Positions 7,557 through 17,792 of a stretch of 64,000 bases of DNA are shown in pieces; position 1 is the first letter of the stretch, and each line of letters begins with the position of its first letter. This DNA comes from Arthrobacter pascens (GTDB taxonomy: Bacteria; Actinomycetota; Actinomycetes; Actinomycetales; Micrococcaceae), in assembly GCF_017052465.1 (NCBI RefSeq), contig NZ_JAFHKT010000152.1, positions 1 to 64,000 of the forward strand, written 5' to 3'. The translations under genes and the position numbers were made by a program. A model generated the notes under the pieces. It was not told the DNA's origin. It made no database searches and saw only the letters and a program-made list of their open reading frames with translations.

Positions 7557-8609
7557 ATGAGTTACCAGATTGCCCTCAGCTTCGAGGACGGCGTCACCCG
7601 CTTTGTCACCGCAAACCCGAACGAAACGGTTGCCGACGCCGCGTACAAATCCCGCATCAACATCCCCTTCGACTGCCGCGACGGTGCCTGCGGCACCTGC
7701 AAGGCCTTCTGCGAATCAGGAAAATACGACGGCGGCGACTACATCGACGAGGCGCTCACGGAAGACGAAGCCGAGAAGGGCTTTTGCCTCCCGTGCCAGA
7801 TGGTTCCGGAAACCGACCTCGTCCTCCAGATCTCCGGCACGTCCGAGATGGCCAAGGCGGGAGCGTCCACCTTCGACGCCACCGTCAAGGAACTGACCTG
7901 GTTCGCAGACAACACCGCAGCCGTCACCCTGGCCGTGGAGAACCGCGGGGACCTCAAGTTCCTGCCCGGCCAGTACATGAACTTTGCGGTCCCCGGCACC
8001 GACGCCGTGAGGTCCTATTCGTTCAGCAGCGGCCCGTCGTCGGACGAGCTGCGCTTCCTCATCCGCACGGCGCCGGACGGCGCCATGACCACCTACCTCA
8101 AGGAGCGCGCCGCCGTCGGTGATGCGCTCCCCCTGACCGGCCCCATGGGGAGCTTCTTCCTCCGGGACATCAAGCGTCCCGTGCTGATGCTGGCCGGCGG
8201 CACCGGCATCGCACCGCTGCTGTCCATGCTGGAAAAGATCGCCACAGGACTTGAAGAGGCCCCGGCCCACCCGGTTCACCTCGCCTACGGCGTCACATTC
8301 GACAAGGACCTCGTGGAGCTGGACAAGCTCCGGCAGTACGCAGAGGCCATCGGCAACTTCACCTTCGACTACTGCGTGGCTGACCCCGAAAGCACGGCGG
8401 ACAAGAAGGGCTACGTGACCCAGTACATCACCGCCGCCCAGCTGAACGACGGCGACGTCGACGTGTACCTGTGCGGCCCGCCCGCGATGGTGGATGCCGT
8501 GCGCAAGTACTGGGACGCCCAGGGCATCACCCCGGCCAACTTCTACTACGAACGCTTTGCCGTCGGAAGCACCGCCGCAGCGCCGGCACTGGCAGGGGCC
8601 TCCGCTTGA
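7557..8609 (+). CDS. benC: Benzoate dioxygenase reductase (2Fe-2S / FAD / NADH)
   Basis: A 350-residue electron-transfer component. A plant-type [2Fe-2S] ferredoxin domain has ligands C40, C45, C48 and C80 (DCRDGACGTC and CLPC). It is followed by an FAD-binding domain (RSYSFSSGP) and an NADH-binding domain (GGTGIAPLLSML). It passes electrons from NADH to the Rieske centre of BenA. ATG 7557 lies 30 bases after benB; the longer frame to 7335 lies inside benB and is rejected. The stop overlaps the benD TTG start. Confidence 0.95.
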   Translation: MSYQIALSFEDGVTRFVTANPNETVADAAYKSRINIPFDCRDGACGTCKAFCESGKYDGGDYIDEALTEDEAEKGFCLPCQMVPETDLVLQISGTSEMAKAGASTFDATVKELTWFADNTAAVTLAVENRGDLKFLPGQYMNFAVPGTDAVRSYSFSSGPSSDELRFLIRTAPDGAMTTYLKERAAVGDALPLTGPMGSFFLRDIKRPVLMLAGGTGIAPLLSMLEKIATGLEEAPAHPVHLAYGVTFDKDLVELDKLRQYAEAIGNFTFDYCVADPESTADKKGYVTQYITAAQLNDGDVDVYLCGPPAMVDAVRKYWDAQGITPANFYYERFAVGSTAAAPALAGASA

Positions 8610-9424
8610 ACCGCGTCAGCCCGGGCCGCTTCGCCGGGAAGGTCGTGGTCGTCACGGGAGCGGCCCAAGGGATCGGCCACGCCGTGGCCTCGCGCGTGGC
8701 CGCCGAAGGCGCCGACACCATCCTCGTGGACCGTGCCGAGCTCGTCCATGAAGCGGCCGCCGCCCTCGCCGCCGATCACTCCGCAGCCGGAACGGGCACA
8801 GCCGGCGGGACCGCCGTCGGCGTTACGGCCGACCTGGAGAGGTACGACGGCGCGAGCGGCGCCATCACCGAAGCACTCCAGCTCCGCGGCCGCATCGATG
8901 TCCTCATCAACAACGTGGGCGGCACCATCTGGGCCAAGCCGTTCGAGCACTACGAACCGGACGAGATCAGCCGTGAAATACAGCGGTCCCTCTTCCCCAC
9001 CCTCTGGGCCTGCCGGGCGGTGCTGCCGCACATGATCAGCCGGCGGGGCGGCGTGATCGTCAACGTGGCCTCCGTTGCCACGCGCGGCGTCAACCGGGTC
9101 CCGTACGCCGCGGCCAAGGGCGGGGTGAAAGCCATTACGGCAGCCCTGGCCCTGGAGGCCGCCCCGCATGGGATCCGTGTGGTGGCCACCGCGCCCGGCG
9201 GCACCGAGGCACCGCCGCGCAAAGTGGCACGGGGCCCCCAGCCCGACACCGACAGGGAGAAGGCCTGGTACCAGCAGATCGTGGACCAGAGCATCGGCTC
9301 GTCGCTTCTGAAGCGCTACGGAACCCTCGACGAGCAGGCCGCACCGATCGCCTTCCTGGCCTCCGACGAAGCCTCCTACATCACCGGCAGTGTCCTCGCC
9401 GTCGCAGGCGGCGACCTCGGCTGA
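8606..9424 (+). CDS. benD: Benzoate cis-diol dehydrogenase (SDR)
   Basis: A 272-residue short-chain dehydrogenase that oxidises the benzoate cis-diol with NAD+ and decarboxylation to catechol. It has the TGAAQGIG cofactor motif near the N-terminus, NNVGG, and the catalytic YxxxK (VPYAAAKGG). The start is inferred as TTG at 8606, which overlaps the benC stop (TTGA) so that translation is coupled. No good ATG or GTG lies between it and the conserved domain. The frame continues upstream to 8471 but inside benC. Confidence 0.92.
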   Translation: MNRVSPGRFAGKVVVVTGAAQGIGHAVASRVAAEGADTILVDRAELVHEAAAALAADHSAAGTGTAGGTAVGVTADLERYDGASGAITEALQLRGRIDVLINNVGGTIWAKPFEHYEPDEISREIQRSLFPTLWACRAVLPHMISRRGGVIVNVASVATRGVNRVPYAAAKGGVKAITAALALEAAPHGIRVVATAPGGTEAPPRKVARGPQPDTDREKAWYQQIVDQSIGSSLLKRYGTLDEQAAPIAFLASDEASYITGSVLAVAGGDLG

Positions 9425-9529
9425 TCCCGGCGCGGCCGCGGGAATTAACCCGCGCCCGCCGGCACCAACCACCCACCAGCAGTATTCCCATCGGCCGCAA
9501 TGACGCGGCCCAGGCCAATGGAGCCCGCC

Positions 9530-10948
9530 ATGAATGCTCTGCCCTCAACACGTGTGCCCTCAACAACCGACACCCCGTCAACCGATGCGGCCCGCACCAA
9601 AACAGTCCGCTGGGTGATGGCCATCGCGGCCGCTGCCCTGCTCTTTGACGGCTACGACCTCGTGGTCTACGGAACCGTCGTCCCGTCGCTGCTGCGCGAT
9701 CCCAGCCACATCGGTCCGCTGGATCCGGCCCAGGCAGGCGCCCTGGGCAGCTACGCCCTGATGGGGGTCATGGTCGGCGCGCTCACCGCTGGCGCCGTGG
9801 GTGACTTCCTGGGCCGCCGAAAGCTCATGCTGATCAACATCGTCTGGTTCTCCCTCGGCATGGCCTTCACGGCCCTGGCCACAAGCGTCCCTGTGTTCGG
9901 CGTCCTGCGGTTCCTGACGGGAATCGGCGTGGGCGCGCTGGTTGCCACCGCTGGTGCGGTGGTGGCCGAGTTCGCACCCGCCGGGAAGCGCAACTTCTAC
10001 AACGCAATCGTCTACTCGGGCGTGCCCGCGGGCGGCCTGCTCGCGTCCCTGCTGGCCATCGTGCTGACCGGCATCACCGACTGGCGGGGCCTCTTTCTGA
10101 TCGGCGCCCTCCCCCTGGTCATCCTGTTTCCGCTGGCACTCCTGAAGCTGCCGGAATCACCCCGTTGGCTGCTCGCCCGGGGCCGTACCGAAGAGGCACT
10201 CCGCCTCTCCGTGAAAACCGGCATTCCGCTCGAAGACAGCACGCCCGACGGCGGCCCGGCCTCTTCGCTGTCCCGCACCTCCGTGCCACCGCCGGCTGTG
10301 CGCAAGGACGGACGCCCTCTCGCCGGCTTCGCGGCGCTCGCCTCGGGCACCTATCGCAGGCCGACCGTCCTGCTGGGGCTCATGAGTTTCTGCGGCCTGC
10401 TGCTCACCTATGGGCTGAACACCTGGCTTCCGGAGATCATGGGGCAGCACGGCTACGGAAAGACCTACTCGCTGACCTTCCTGCTGGCCCTCAATGCCGG
10501 CGCGGTGATCGGCGGCCTGGTGGCATCGCGCGCCGCGGACCGCTTTGGCCCCAAGGCCATCGTGTCCACCACGTTCGTCATCGCGGCGGTCTCCCTTCTG
10601 CTGCTGACGTTGAGCTTCCCGCTGCCCGTGCTGCTGATCTCGGTCGCCTTCGCCGGTGTGGGCAGCCTGGGAACCCAGGTCCTTGTCTACGGCTTCGTGT
10701 CCAACTACTACCCCACTGCCGCCCGCACTGCCGGTGTCGCCTGGTGCGCCGGATTCGGCCGGCTGGGCGGCATCGTCGGTCCGCTGGTGGGCGGCTTCCT
10801 GCTGGGCGCCTCTGCCCCCAGCCACGTGGCCTTCCTGGTTTTTGCCGGCGTCGCCTTGGCCGGCGGCCTTGTCACCGCCTTTGTCCGCCAGCACCGGGCC
10901 GCATCCCCGGCGGAGCCGTCGCCGGGGATCGTGACGACGGCGGCCTGA
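9530..10948 (+). CDS. benK: MFS aromatic acid (benzoate) transporter, AAHS family
   Basis: A 472-residue major facilitator with about 12 membrane segments. The first helix begins with VMAIAAAALLFDGYDLVVYGTVVP, including the DGYD motif of aromatic acid:H+ symporters. The loop between helices 2 and 3 carries GDFLGRRK. Expected to import benzoate for BenABCD. ATG 9530 follows GGAG with six-base spacing; alternative ATGs at 9500 and 9518 lack a better site. Ends just before the LAL regulator. The symbol rests on family plus context. Confidence 0.88.
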   Translation: MNALPSTRVPSTTDTPSTDAARTKTVRWVMAIAAAALLFDGYDLVVYGTVVPSLLRDPSHIGPLDPAQAGALGSYALMGVMVGALTAGAVGDFLGRRKLMLINIVWFSLGMAFTALATSVPVFGVLRFLTGIGVGALVATAGAVVAEFAPAGKRNFYNAIVYSGVPAGGLLASLLAIVLTGITDWRGLFLIGALPLVILFPLALLKLPESPRWLLARGRTEEALRLSVKTGIPLEDSTPDGGPASSLSRTSVPPPAVRKDGRPLAGFAALASGTYRRPTVLLGLMSFCGLLLTYGLNTWLPEIMGQHGYGKTYSLTFLLALNAGAVIGGLVASRAADRFGPKAIVSTTFVIAAVSLLLLTLSFPLPVLLISVAFAGVGSLGTQVLVYGFVSNYYPTAARTAGVAWCAGFGRLGGIVGPLVGGFLLGASAPSHVAFLVFAGVALAGGLVTAFVRQHRAASPAEPSPGIVTTAA

Positions 10949-10958
10949 ACCGGTCCGC

Positions 10959-10964
10959 TACTGT
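10959..10964 (+). promoter_or_regulatory. -10 element TACTGT, near-leaderless start
   Basis: TACTGT lies eight bases before the ATG at 10973, which would place transcription start at or next to the start codon. Confidence 0.4.
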
Positions 10965-10972
10965 TGGAAACG

Positions 10973-13813
10973 ATGCCTGACAATGACGCCGGACCCTTCC
11001 GTGGCGCACGCACCGCACAGGCCCGGCACCTGCTGGGACTGTTGCGGTCCGCCCGCGCGGGAGAACTTTCCCTGGCTGTCATCAGCGGCGCCCAGGGCAT
11101 GGGCAAGACCACGCTGCTGGAGTCGTTCCTTTCCGACGCTGCCGTAGCGCGACAGGACACGACGGTTCTCAGGGCAGCCGGCGCGCTGTGGGAACAGCAC
11201 GTGGATTTCGGCGTCATCCGGCAGCTGCTCGCAGCGAGTCCGGCCGGCCCTGGAGAGGGGGACCTCTCCGAATCCGTGCAGCAGGCCGGTGACGCCCTCC
11301 TTACCGCCATGAAGACTATTACGGGCACGGGCCAGACCCTGATCCTGTGCCTCACCGACATCGAGCTCGCCGACACTCCCTCGCTGCAGGCCCTCCTCTA
11401 CGCGCTCCGCCGGGCAGGGCAGCTCCCCTGCCTGACGATCCTTTCCCTCGATCCGGAGCCGTTCGCGGCGGACCCGCTGGACCAGCACAAGTTCCAGGCA
11501 AGCTCCGGACCGACGGACCCCGGGATCACCGGGTTGCTCCGGTTTCCAGGGGCGGCCGCCATCCCGCTGGGTCCGCTGGCGCCCGATGAAGTCCGGACCA
11601 TGGGCCGAGGCACCGCCGCTCCGGACCTCCCGCTCCCCGCCGCCCGCGCGCTGGTGGAACACACCGGCGGACGTCCATCCCTCATCGGGGCCCTGCTTGA
11701 AGAGTTTCCTGCCTCCGCCTGGTCTGCCAGCACGGAGACGTTGCCGGCGCCCTCCGGATGTGTCTCGTTCGTCGCGGCCGCCCTTCGGCGACTGTCCGCC
11801 GAGGGTGCGGCGCTGACCCAGGCGGCGGCGGTGCTGGGCATCCGGACACAGCTTGCCCTTGCCGCAGAACTGGCCGGCATCGACGACACCGTTGCCGCGG
11901 CGGACGCCGCTCACGCTGCCGGACTGCTGCGCGTCAGCACCACGGGTGCGGAGACCCGGCTGGAATTCCCGCTGCCGGTATACCGTGCCGCCGTCTACCA
12001 GCACCTCGGCCCGGCGCGGCGTGCGGCACTGCACGCTGCCGCTTCCCGAATCGTGACCGCCCCTGTGCAGCGGCTGAAGCACCGGGCCGCCGCAGCCCTG
12101 ATGCCCGACTCCGGCCTGGCCGCCGAGCTTGAAGCCTCCGCCGAAGACTTCGCCTCGACAGGGGCCTGGCACCCCGCCGCCGACGCCTACGTGCAGGCAG
12201 CGCGCCTGAATCCGCGGCCCGAGGACCGCGAATCCCTTCTGGTCAGGGCGGTGGATGCCATGGTGGGGGCGGGCGAGCTGCCCCGGGCCGTGGCCGCGCT
12301 CGATGCCCTGGAATCCTTCGCGCCCAGCCCGCGGAGCGAGACCGTCCGCGGCCACCTCGCCATTCTTCACGGCCGTCCGGCGCAGGCGGACGCGCTGCTC
12401 CACAAGGCTTGGACCGCCGTCGACTCCGCGACAGATCCCGGAGCGGCGGCCGGAATATGCCAGCGCCAGGTGCTCCACGCGCTGGCCCGCCTCAATGGCA
12501 GGGACCTCGTAACGTGGGCGGAGCGCGCGAAGCGACTTGCCCCGCCGGGCAGCCCGGCAGCTGTGGAGGCGCAGGCCATCGAAGGCCTCGGCCTGGGCTT
12601 CGTGGGCCGCTATGCCGAGGCGGAGCAGAGTTATCGGAATGCGGATGGCCTCCCGGAACTCGGGGCCCAGCGCCAGCGCCTTGAGATGGGCAAAGGCTGG
12701 CTGCACCTGGCCATGGACCGGGTCGAAGAGGCCAGGGCCGAACTGTCCGGAGCGGTCCCCACGGAATTCGCCCACGGTTCGCAGCGCATCTCGCTGTGGG
12801 CACAGGGGTGGCTTGCCAGGGCGGACTTCGCCCTCGGCGCGTGGGACGAGGCGCTGCGGACGGTTCAGGCGGCAGTGGTCATGCAGGAAGAGTCCGGCAT
12901 TGAACTGCTGCGGCCGCTGCTGCACTGGAGCGGCGCCCAGATCCAGGCCCTTCGGGGAAACTGGGACGCGGCAGCCGGCCACCTGGAACGGGGTGCCGCG
13001 GCGGGCGACAGCTACCCCGCCATGCTCTTGCCGTATTCCCTCGCCCAGGCCCAGGTGGCCGAAACAAAGGCGGACTACGACGGCGTCATCCGCGCCCTGG
13101 CGCCCGTGCTGCGCATGCAGCGCGCCGCGGGCATCGATGAACCGGGGTTCTGGCCGTGGCAGGACCACTACGCCAACGCCCTGGTGATGGTCGGACGCGT
13201 GGAGGAAGCGGACTCCTTCCTGGCCCCCCATGAACAGCTTGCGGAGCTGCGCGGCCACCGGTCCAGCCGGGCGCGCCTGGCCTACGTCCGGGGCCGGATT
13301 CACGCTGCCAGGGGCGACCTTGATGCCGCCCGGTCCAGCTTCCTGGGCGCCCTGGCCCAGCTTGACGGACTTCCCCTGCCTTATGCCCGCGCCAGGGTTA
13401 AGTTCGCCTACGGGCAGTCGTTCCGGCGCGCCGGCAAACGGCGGGAGGCCGCGGCCGTCCTGACAGAGGCCCGCGACCTCTTCGCTGTGCTCGGCGCCGG
13501 CGCGTATGTGGACCGCTGTTTGCGGGAGATGCGCGCCACCGGCGTCAGCCCCGACGACACGTCGGGAGGGGCGGGCCGGGCGGCAGCCGGCCAGGGTCCG
13601 GGCCAGCCGGATCTCACAGAACAGGAAAAGGCAGTGGCTGACCTCGTCGCATCGGGCCTGAGTAACAAGGAAGCCGCCGCTGAGCTGTATGTGTCCGTCA
13701 AGACGGTGCAGTACCACCTCACCCGGATCTACTCCAAGCTCGGTGTCACGTCCCGGTCGGGACTGGCAGCAACGTACCCCGGCAGGTCTGCGGCCCCGCT
13801 CAACAGGCCGTAA
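10973..13813 (+). CDS. Large ATP-binding LuxR-family regulator (LAL type)
   Basis: A 946-residue regulator. A Walker A motif (SGAQGMGKTTL) stands near residue 45 in an AAA-like ATPase domain, a TPR-like helical middle follows, and a C-terminal LuxR-type HTH spans about residues 880-940 (LTEQEKAVADLVASGLSNKEAAAELYVSVKTVQYHL). It directly follows the ben genes on the same strand. LuxR-type BenR regulators next to ben genes are known in Corynebacterium, so control of ben expression is a fair inference but unproven. ATG 10973 is preferred to the TTG at 10964. A long antisense frame overlies the whole gene and is judged spurious. Confidence 0.88.
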   Translation: MPDNDAGPFRGARTAQARHLLGLLRSARAGELSLAVISGAQGMGKTTLLESFLSDAAVARQDTTVLRAAGALWEQHVDFGVIRQLLAASPAGPGEGDLSESVQQAGDALLTAMKTITGTGQTLILCLTDIELADTPSLQALLYALRRAGQLPCLTILSLDPEPFAADPLDQHKFQASSGPTDPGITGLLRFPGAAAIPLGPLAPDEVRTMGRGTAAPDLPLPAARALVEHTGGRPSLIGALLEEFPASAWSASTETLPAPSGCVSFVAAALRRLSAEGAALTQAAAVLGIRTQLALAAELAGIDDTVAAADAAHAAGLLRVSTTGAETRLEFPLPVYRAAVYQHLGPARRAALHAAASRIVTAPVQRLKHRAAAALMPDSGLAAELEASAEDFASTGAWHPAADAYVQAARLNPRPEDRESLLVRAVDAMVGAGELPRAVAALDALESFAPSPRSETVRGHLAILHGRPAQADALLHKAWTAVDSATDPGAAAGICQRQVLHALARLNGRDLVTWAERAKRLAPPGSPAAVEAQAIEGLGLGFVGRYAEAEQSYRNADGLPELGAQRQRLEMGKGWLHLAMDRVEEARAELSGAVPTEFAHGSQRISLWAQGWLARADFALGAWDEALRTVQAAVVMQEESGIELLRPLLHWSGAQIQALRGNWDAAAGHLERGAAAGDSYPAMLLPYSLAQAQVAETKADYDGVIRALAPVLRMQRAAGIDEPGFWPWQDHYANALVMVGRVEEADSFLAPHEQLAELRGHRSSRARLAYVRGRIHAARGDLDAARSSFLGALAQLDGLPLPYARARVKFAYGQSFRRAGKRREAAAVLTEARDLFAVLGAGAYVDRCLREMRATGVSPDDTSGGAGRAAAGQGPGQPDLTEQEKAVADLVASGLSNKEAAAELYVSVKTVQYHLTRIYSKLGVTSRSGLAATYPGRSAAPLNRP

Positions 13814-13831
13814 CGCCCGCGCCTGCCGCAG

Positions 13832-13837
13832 TAGACT
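13832..13837 (+). promoter_or_regulatory. -10 element TAGACT upstream of hrpA
   Basis: TAGACT lies ten bases before the hrpA ATG, implying a transcript with almost no 5' leader. Confidence 0.4.
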
Positions 13838-13847
13838 GGTTCCAGCC

Positions 13848-16800
13848 ATGACTTTTCATATCTCCTACCCCGCCGAGCTGCCGGTCTCCGAGCGCCGCGA
13901 GGACCTGATGGCCGCCATCGCGGCCAATCAGGTGACCATCATTGCCGGCGAGACCGGCTCAGGGAAAACCACCCAGATCCCCAAGATGTGCCTTGAGCTG
14001 GGCCTGGGCGAGAACGGGCTGATCGGCCACACACAGCCGCGCCGGCTCGCCGCCCGGACGGTGGCTGAGCGGATCGCGGAGGAACTCGGCGTCGAGATCG
14101 GCCAGGAAGTGGGCTTCCAGGTCCGCTTCACCGGCGAAGTCAGCCGTTCGACGAAGGTCAAGCTCATGACCGACGGCATCCTGCTCGCGGAGATCCAGCG
14201 CGACAAACTGCTGCGCAAGTACAACGCGATCATCATCGACGAAGCCCATGAGCGCAGCCTCAACATCGACTTCATCCTCGGCTACCTGAAGCGGATCCTG
14301 CCGCAGCGGCCCGACCTGAAGGTGATCATCACCTCGGCCACCATCGATCCGGACCGGTTCGCCAAGCACTTCGGGACCGAGGAGGACCCCTCCCCCATCA
14401 TCGAGGTGTCCGGACGCACCTTCCCGGTGGAGATCCGCTACCGGCCGCTGTCACAGCCGGCGGGCGGCCCGTCTGCGGGTGACGATGAGGACATCTCCTC
14501 CGACGACGAACTCGAGGAGGACCGCGACCCGCTCGACGCCGTCTGCGACGCCGTCGACGAACTGGCCCTCGAAGCGCCCGGCGACATCCTCATCTTCTTC
14601 TCCGGCGAGCGCGAAATCCGGGACGCCGCCGAGGCCCTCAACGCCCGTATCCAGTCCAACCGGCGGCTGGCCGGCACCCAGGTCCTCCCCCTGTTCGCCC
14701 GGCTGAGCCTGCAGGAGCAGCACAAGGTGTTCCACCCCGGCCGCAACCGGCGGATCGTGCTGGCCACCAACGTCGCGGAAACGTCCCTCACCGTGCCCGG
14801 CATCAAATATGTCGTGGACACGGGCACCGCGCGCATTTCGCGGTACTCGCACCGCACCAAAGTGCAGCGGCTGCCCATCGAGCGTGTGTCCCAGGCGTCG
14901 GCCAACCAGCGTTCCGGGCGCTGCGGCCGTGTTTCCGACGGCATCGCCATCCGGCTGTACTCGGAAGAGGACTACGAGTCCAGGCCCCAGTTCACGGATC
15001 CCGAGATCCTGCGCACCAACCTCGCCGCCGTCATCCTGCAGATGACGGCCATGGGCGTGGCCCGCGGTCCCAAGGACGTGGAGAACTTCCCCTTCGTGGA
15101 ACCGCCGGACTCGCGGGCTATCAACGACGGCGTGACACTGCTTCGGGAGCTCGGTGCCTTGACTGCCGCTAGACCGCAAAACGCACAAGCGGACGCCAAG
15201 AGCGGAGGCCTGACCGCCGTCGGCCAGAAGCTCGCCCAGCTCCCCGTTGATCCCCGGCTTGGCCGGATGATCGTAGAAGCGGGAAAACGCGGCTGTGTCC
15301 GCGAGGTCATGATCCTGGCGGCCGCGCTTACCATACAGGACCCGCGCGAGCGCCCAACCGACAAGCAGCAGCTGGCCGCGGAAAAGCATGCCCGCTTCCG
15401 CGACGAGAACTCGGACTTCACGGGCTTCCTGAACCTGTGGAACTACCTCCAGGAAAAGCAGCAGGAGCTGTCCTCCACCCAGTTCCGACGGCTGTGCCGC
15501 ACTGAATTCATCAACTACCTCCGTGTCCGCGAATGGCAGGATCTGTTCGCCCAGCTGCGGCAGCTGGCCCGGCCCCTGGGCATCAGCCTGGACAACAAAC
15601 GGCTGGCCGACCCCGTCGGCAATCACGAGGGCGTCCACATCAGCCTGCTGTCCGGGCTGCTGAGCCACATCGGCATCCTCGATGAGCGCAAGCGCGAATA
15701 CGCCGGGGCGCGCGGCAGCCGCTTCGCGATCTTCCCGGGCTCAGCCCTGTTCAAGAAATCCCCCACGTTCGTCATGGCAGCGGAGCTCGTGGAAACCAGC
15801 AGGCTGTGGGCCCGGGTTGCGGCAAAGTTTGACCCGGCATGGGCCGAACAGGTAGCCCCGGACCTGGTGAAGCGCACCTACAGCGAACCGCACTGGTCCA
15901 CGAAGATGGGCTCGGTGATGGCCTATGAGAAGGTCACGCTGTACGGCGTGCCCATCATCGCCCAGCGCCGGATCAACTACGGCAAAGTTGACCCCGTTCT
16001 GGCCCGCGAGCTCTTCATCCGGCACGCGCTGGTCGAGGGCGACTGGAAAACCCACCACAAGTTCTTCCACCGCAACCGCGCGCTGCTCCAGGAAGTCGAG
16101 GAACTCGAGGCGAGGATGCGCCGCCGTGGCCTGCTGGTGGACGACGAAACCCTCTTTGAGTTCTATGACGCCCGCGTGGGCAAGGACGTTGTCTCGGAGC
16201 GGCACTTCGACAGGTGGTGGAAGGACGCGCGGCAGCAGGACCCGTCCCTCCTTGACTTCGACCAATCGCTGCTCCTCAGTGAAGACGCCGACACCCTGGA
16301 CGAATCCGCCTATCCCAAGACCTGGCTGCACAAGGGCTTCGAGCTGCCACTGAGCTATGAATTCCACCCGGTGGCGCCCGGGTCACCGCCCAACCCCTCC
16401 GACGGCGTCACCGCCGAGGTGCCGGTCCTGTTCCTGAACCAGCTCGAGGACGCCCCCTTCCGCTGGCTGATTCCCGGCCAGCGCGTGGAGCTGGTCACCG
16501 CGCTTATCAAGTCACTGCCAAAGCAGGTGCGGAAGAACTTTGTTCCCGCTCCGGACGTCGCCCGGCACGCGGTAGCGGCGTTGGAGGCCGACTTCGATCC
16601 TGCCGGGGACGATCTTGAGCCTGCCCTTGAACTGGTGCTGCGGCGGCTCCGCGGGCATATCATTCCGCCGGGCTCCTGGAACTGGAACGCGGTTCCGCAG
16701 CATCTTCGCGTGAGCTTCAAAGTGGTGGACAGCCGCGGCAAGGTGCTGGACGAGGGCAAGGACCTGGAAGCGCTGCAGGAGCGGCTCGCGCCGGCCACAC

Positions 16801-17792
16801 GGCGTGCCATCGCGGAATCGCTCGGGGCCACCCCTGCCACGGCTGGGCCACGCACTCCCAAGAAGGGCTCGCAGGCTTCGGCCCTTCCGGCCCGTGAAGA
16901 CCGGCCGCAGTCACCACAGGGTTTCACGGAACAGTCCGGCCTGACCGAGTGGTCTTTCGGCACAGTGCAGCGCGAAGTCACCGTTACGGTCAAGGGGCAC
17001 ACTGTGACCGGGTACCCCGGGCTCGTGGACGAGGGGACGTCCGTGGCACTGCGCGTGTTCCAGTCCGCGTCCGAGCGGCAGGAGGCCATGCGCGGCGGCG
17101 TCATCCGCCTGCTGGCCCTCAGGGTGCCCTCGCCGGACCGCTATGTCCTGGAACACCTCAACAACACGGAGAAACTGACTTTCAGCCAGAACCCCCACGG
17201 CTCGGTGTCAGCCCTGATCGCCGACTGCGCCCTCGCGGCGGTCGACAAGCTCACCCCGGCGCAGCTTCCGTGGGACAAGGCCTCATTCGACGCCCTGTAT
17301 GAGCAAGTGCGTGCGGAGCTGATCGACACGGTCTTCAGTGTTACCGCCGTCGTGGAACGCATCCTCGCCAGCACCCGGCGGATCGAAAGGCAGCTCAAGG
17401 GCACCACCAGCCTGGCTCTCATCAGCGCGCTCAACGACATCAAGAGCCAGCTGGAGCAGCTGGTGTTTCCCGGATTCGTGGCCCGGACGGGCTACGCCCA
17501 GCTGAGCCAACTGCCGCGCTACCTCGCCGCCATCGAAAAACGCCTCGAGAAACTGCCGGGGAATGTGCAGCGCGACGCCCTGCACATGGCCGCGGTGCAG
17601 CGGCTGGAGGATGAGTATGACGACGCCGTGTCGGCCCTGCTGCCCGGCCGCCGGGCGGGGGCAGAGCTCACCCAGGTCCGCTGGATGATCGAGGAACTGA
17701 GGGTGAGCCTGTTCGCCGTCGAACTTGGCACCGCCTACTCCGTTTCGGAAAAGCGGATCCGTGCCGTGCTGAACAAGGCCCTCGCCGCTTAG
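13848..17792 (+). CDS. hrpA: ATP-dependent RNA helicase HrpA
   Basis: A 1314-residue DEAH-box helicase of full family length. Motif I is AGETGSGKTTQ near residue 30, motif II IIIDEAHERSLNIDF, motif III SATID, and motif VI NQRSGRCGR. The helicase-associated and OB regions follow, then the long DUF3418 C-terminal domain characteristic of bacterial HrpA. It acts on RNA in the cytoplasm; in bacteria HrpA has been linked to mRNA processing and ribosome rescue. The frame extends upstream into the LAL gene, but ATG 13848 is the first start after it. Its stop overlaps the HIT gene stop on the other strand. Confidence 0.95.
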   Translation: MTFHISYPAELPVSERREDLMAAIAANQVTIIAGETGSGKTTQIPKMCLELGLGENGLIGHTQPRRLAARTVAERIAEELGVEIGQEVGFQVRFTGEVSRSTKVKLMTDGILLAEIQRDKLLRKYNAIIIDEAHERSLNIDFILGYLKRILPQRPDLKVIITSATIDPDRFAKHFGTEEDPSPIIEVSGRTFPVEIRYRPLSQPAGGPSAGDDEDISSDDELEEDRDPLDAVCDAVDELALEAPGDILIFFSGEREIRDAAEALNARIQSNRRLAGTQVLPLFARLSLQEQHKVFHPGRNRRIVLATNVAETSLTVPGIKYVVDTGTARISRYSHRTKVQRLPIERVSQASANQRSGRCGRVSDGIAIRLYSEEDYESRPQFTDPEILRTNLAAVILQMTAMGVARGPKDVENFPFVEPPDSRAINDGVTLLRELGALTAARPQNAQADAKSGGLTAVGQKLAQLPVDPRLGRMIVEAGKRGCVREVMILAAALTIQDPRERPTDKQQLAAEKHARFRDENSDFTGFLNLWNYLQEKQQELSSTQFRRLCRTEFINYLRVREWQDLFAQLRQLARPLGISLDNKRLADPVGNHEGVHISLLSGLLSHIGILDERKREYAGARGSRFAIFPGSALFKKSPTFVMAAELVETSRLWARVAAKFDPAWAEQVAPDLVKRTYSEPHWSTKMGSVMAYEKVTLYGVPIIAQRRINYGKVDPVLARELFIRHALVEGDWKTHHKFFHRNRALLQEVEELEARMRRRGLLVDDETLFEFYDARVGKDVVSERHFDRWWKDARQQDPSLLDFDQSLLLSEDADTLDESAYPKTWLHKGFELPLSYEFHPVAPGSPPNPSDGVTAEVPVLFLNQLEDAPFRWLIPGQRVELVTALIKSLPKQVRKNFVPAPDVARHAVAALEADFDPAGDDLEPALELVLRRLRGHIIPPGSWNWNAVPQHLRVSFKVVDSRGKVLDEGKDLEALQERLAPATRRAIAESLGATPATAGPRTPKKGSQASALPAREDRPQSPQGFTEQSGLTEWSFGTVQREVTVTVKGHTVTGYPGLVDEGTSVALRVFQSASERQEAMRGGVIRLLALRVPSPDRYVLEHLNNTEKLTFSQNPHGSVSALIADCALAAVDKLTPAQLPWDKASFDALYEQVRAELIDTVFSVTAVVERILASTRRIERQLKGTTSLALISALNDIKSQLEQLVFPGFVARTGYAQLSQLPRYLAAIEKRLEKLPGNVQRDALHMAAVQRLEDEYDDAVSALLPGRRAGAELTQVRWMIEELRVSLFAVELGTAYSVSEKRIRAVLNKALAA

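Noticed and set aside
10958..13849. 963-residue open frame antisense to the LAL regulator
   Set aside because: It mirrors the regulator in the complementary frame with low-complexity, Gly/Arg-rich composition and no recognised domain; high-GC codon bias explains it.
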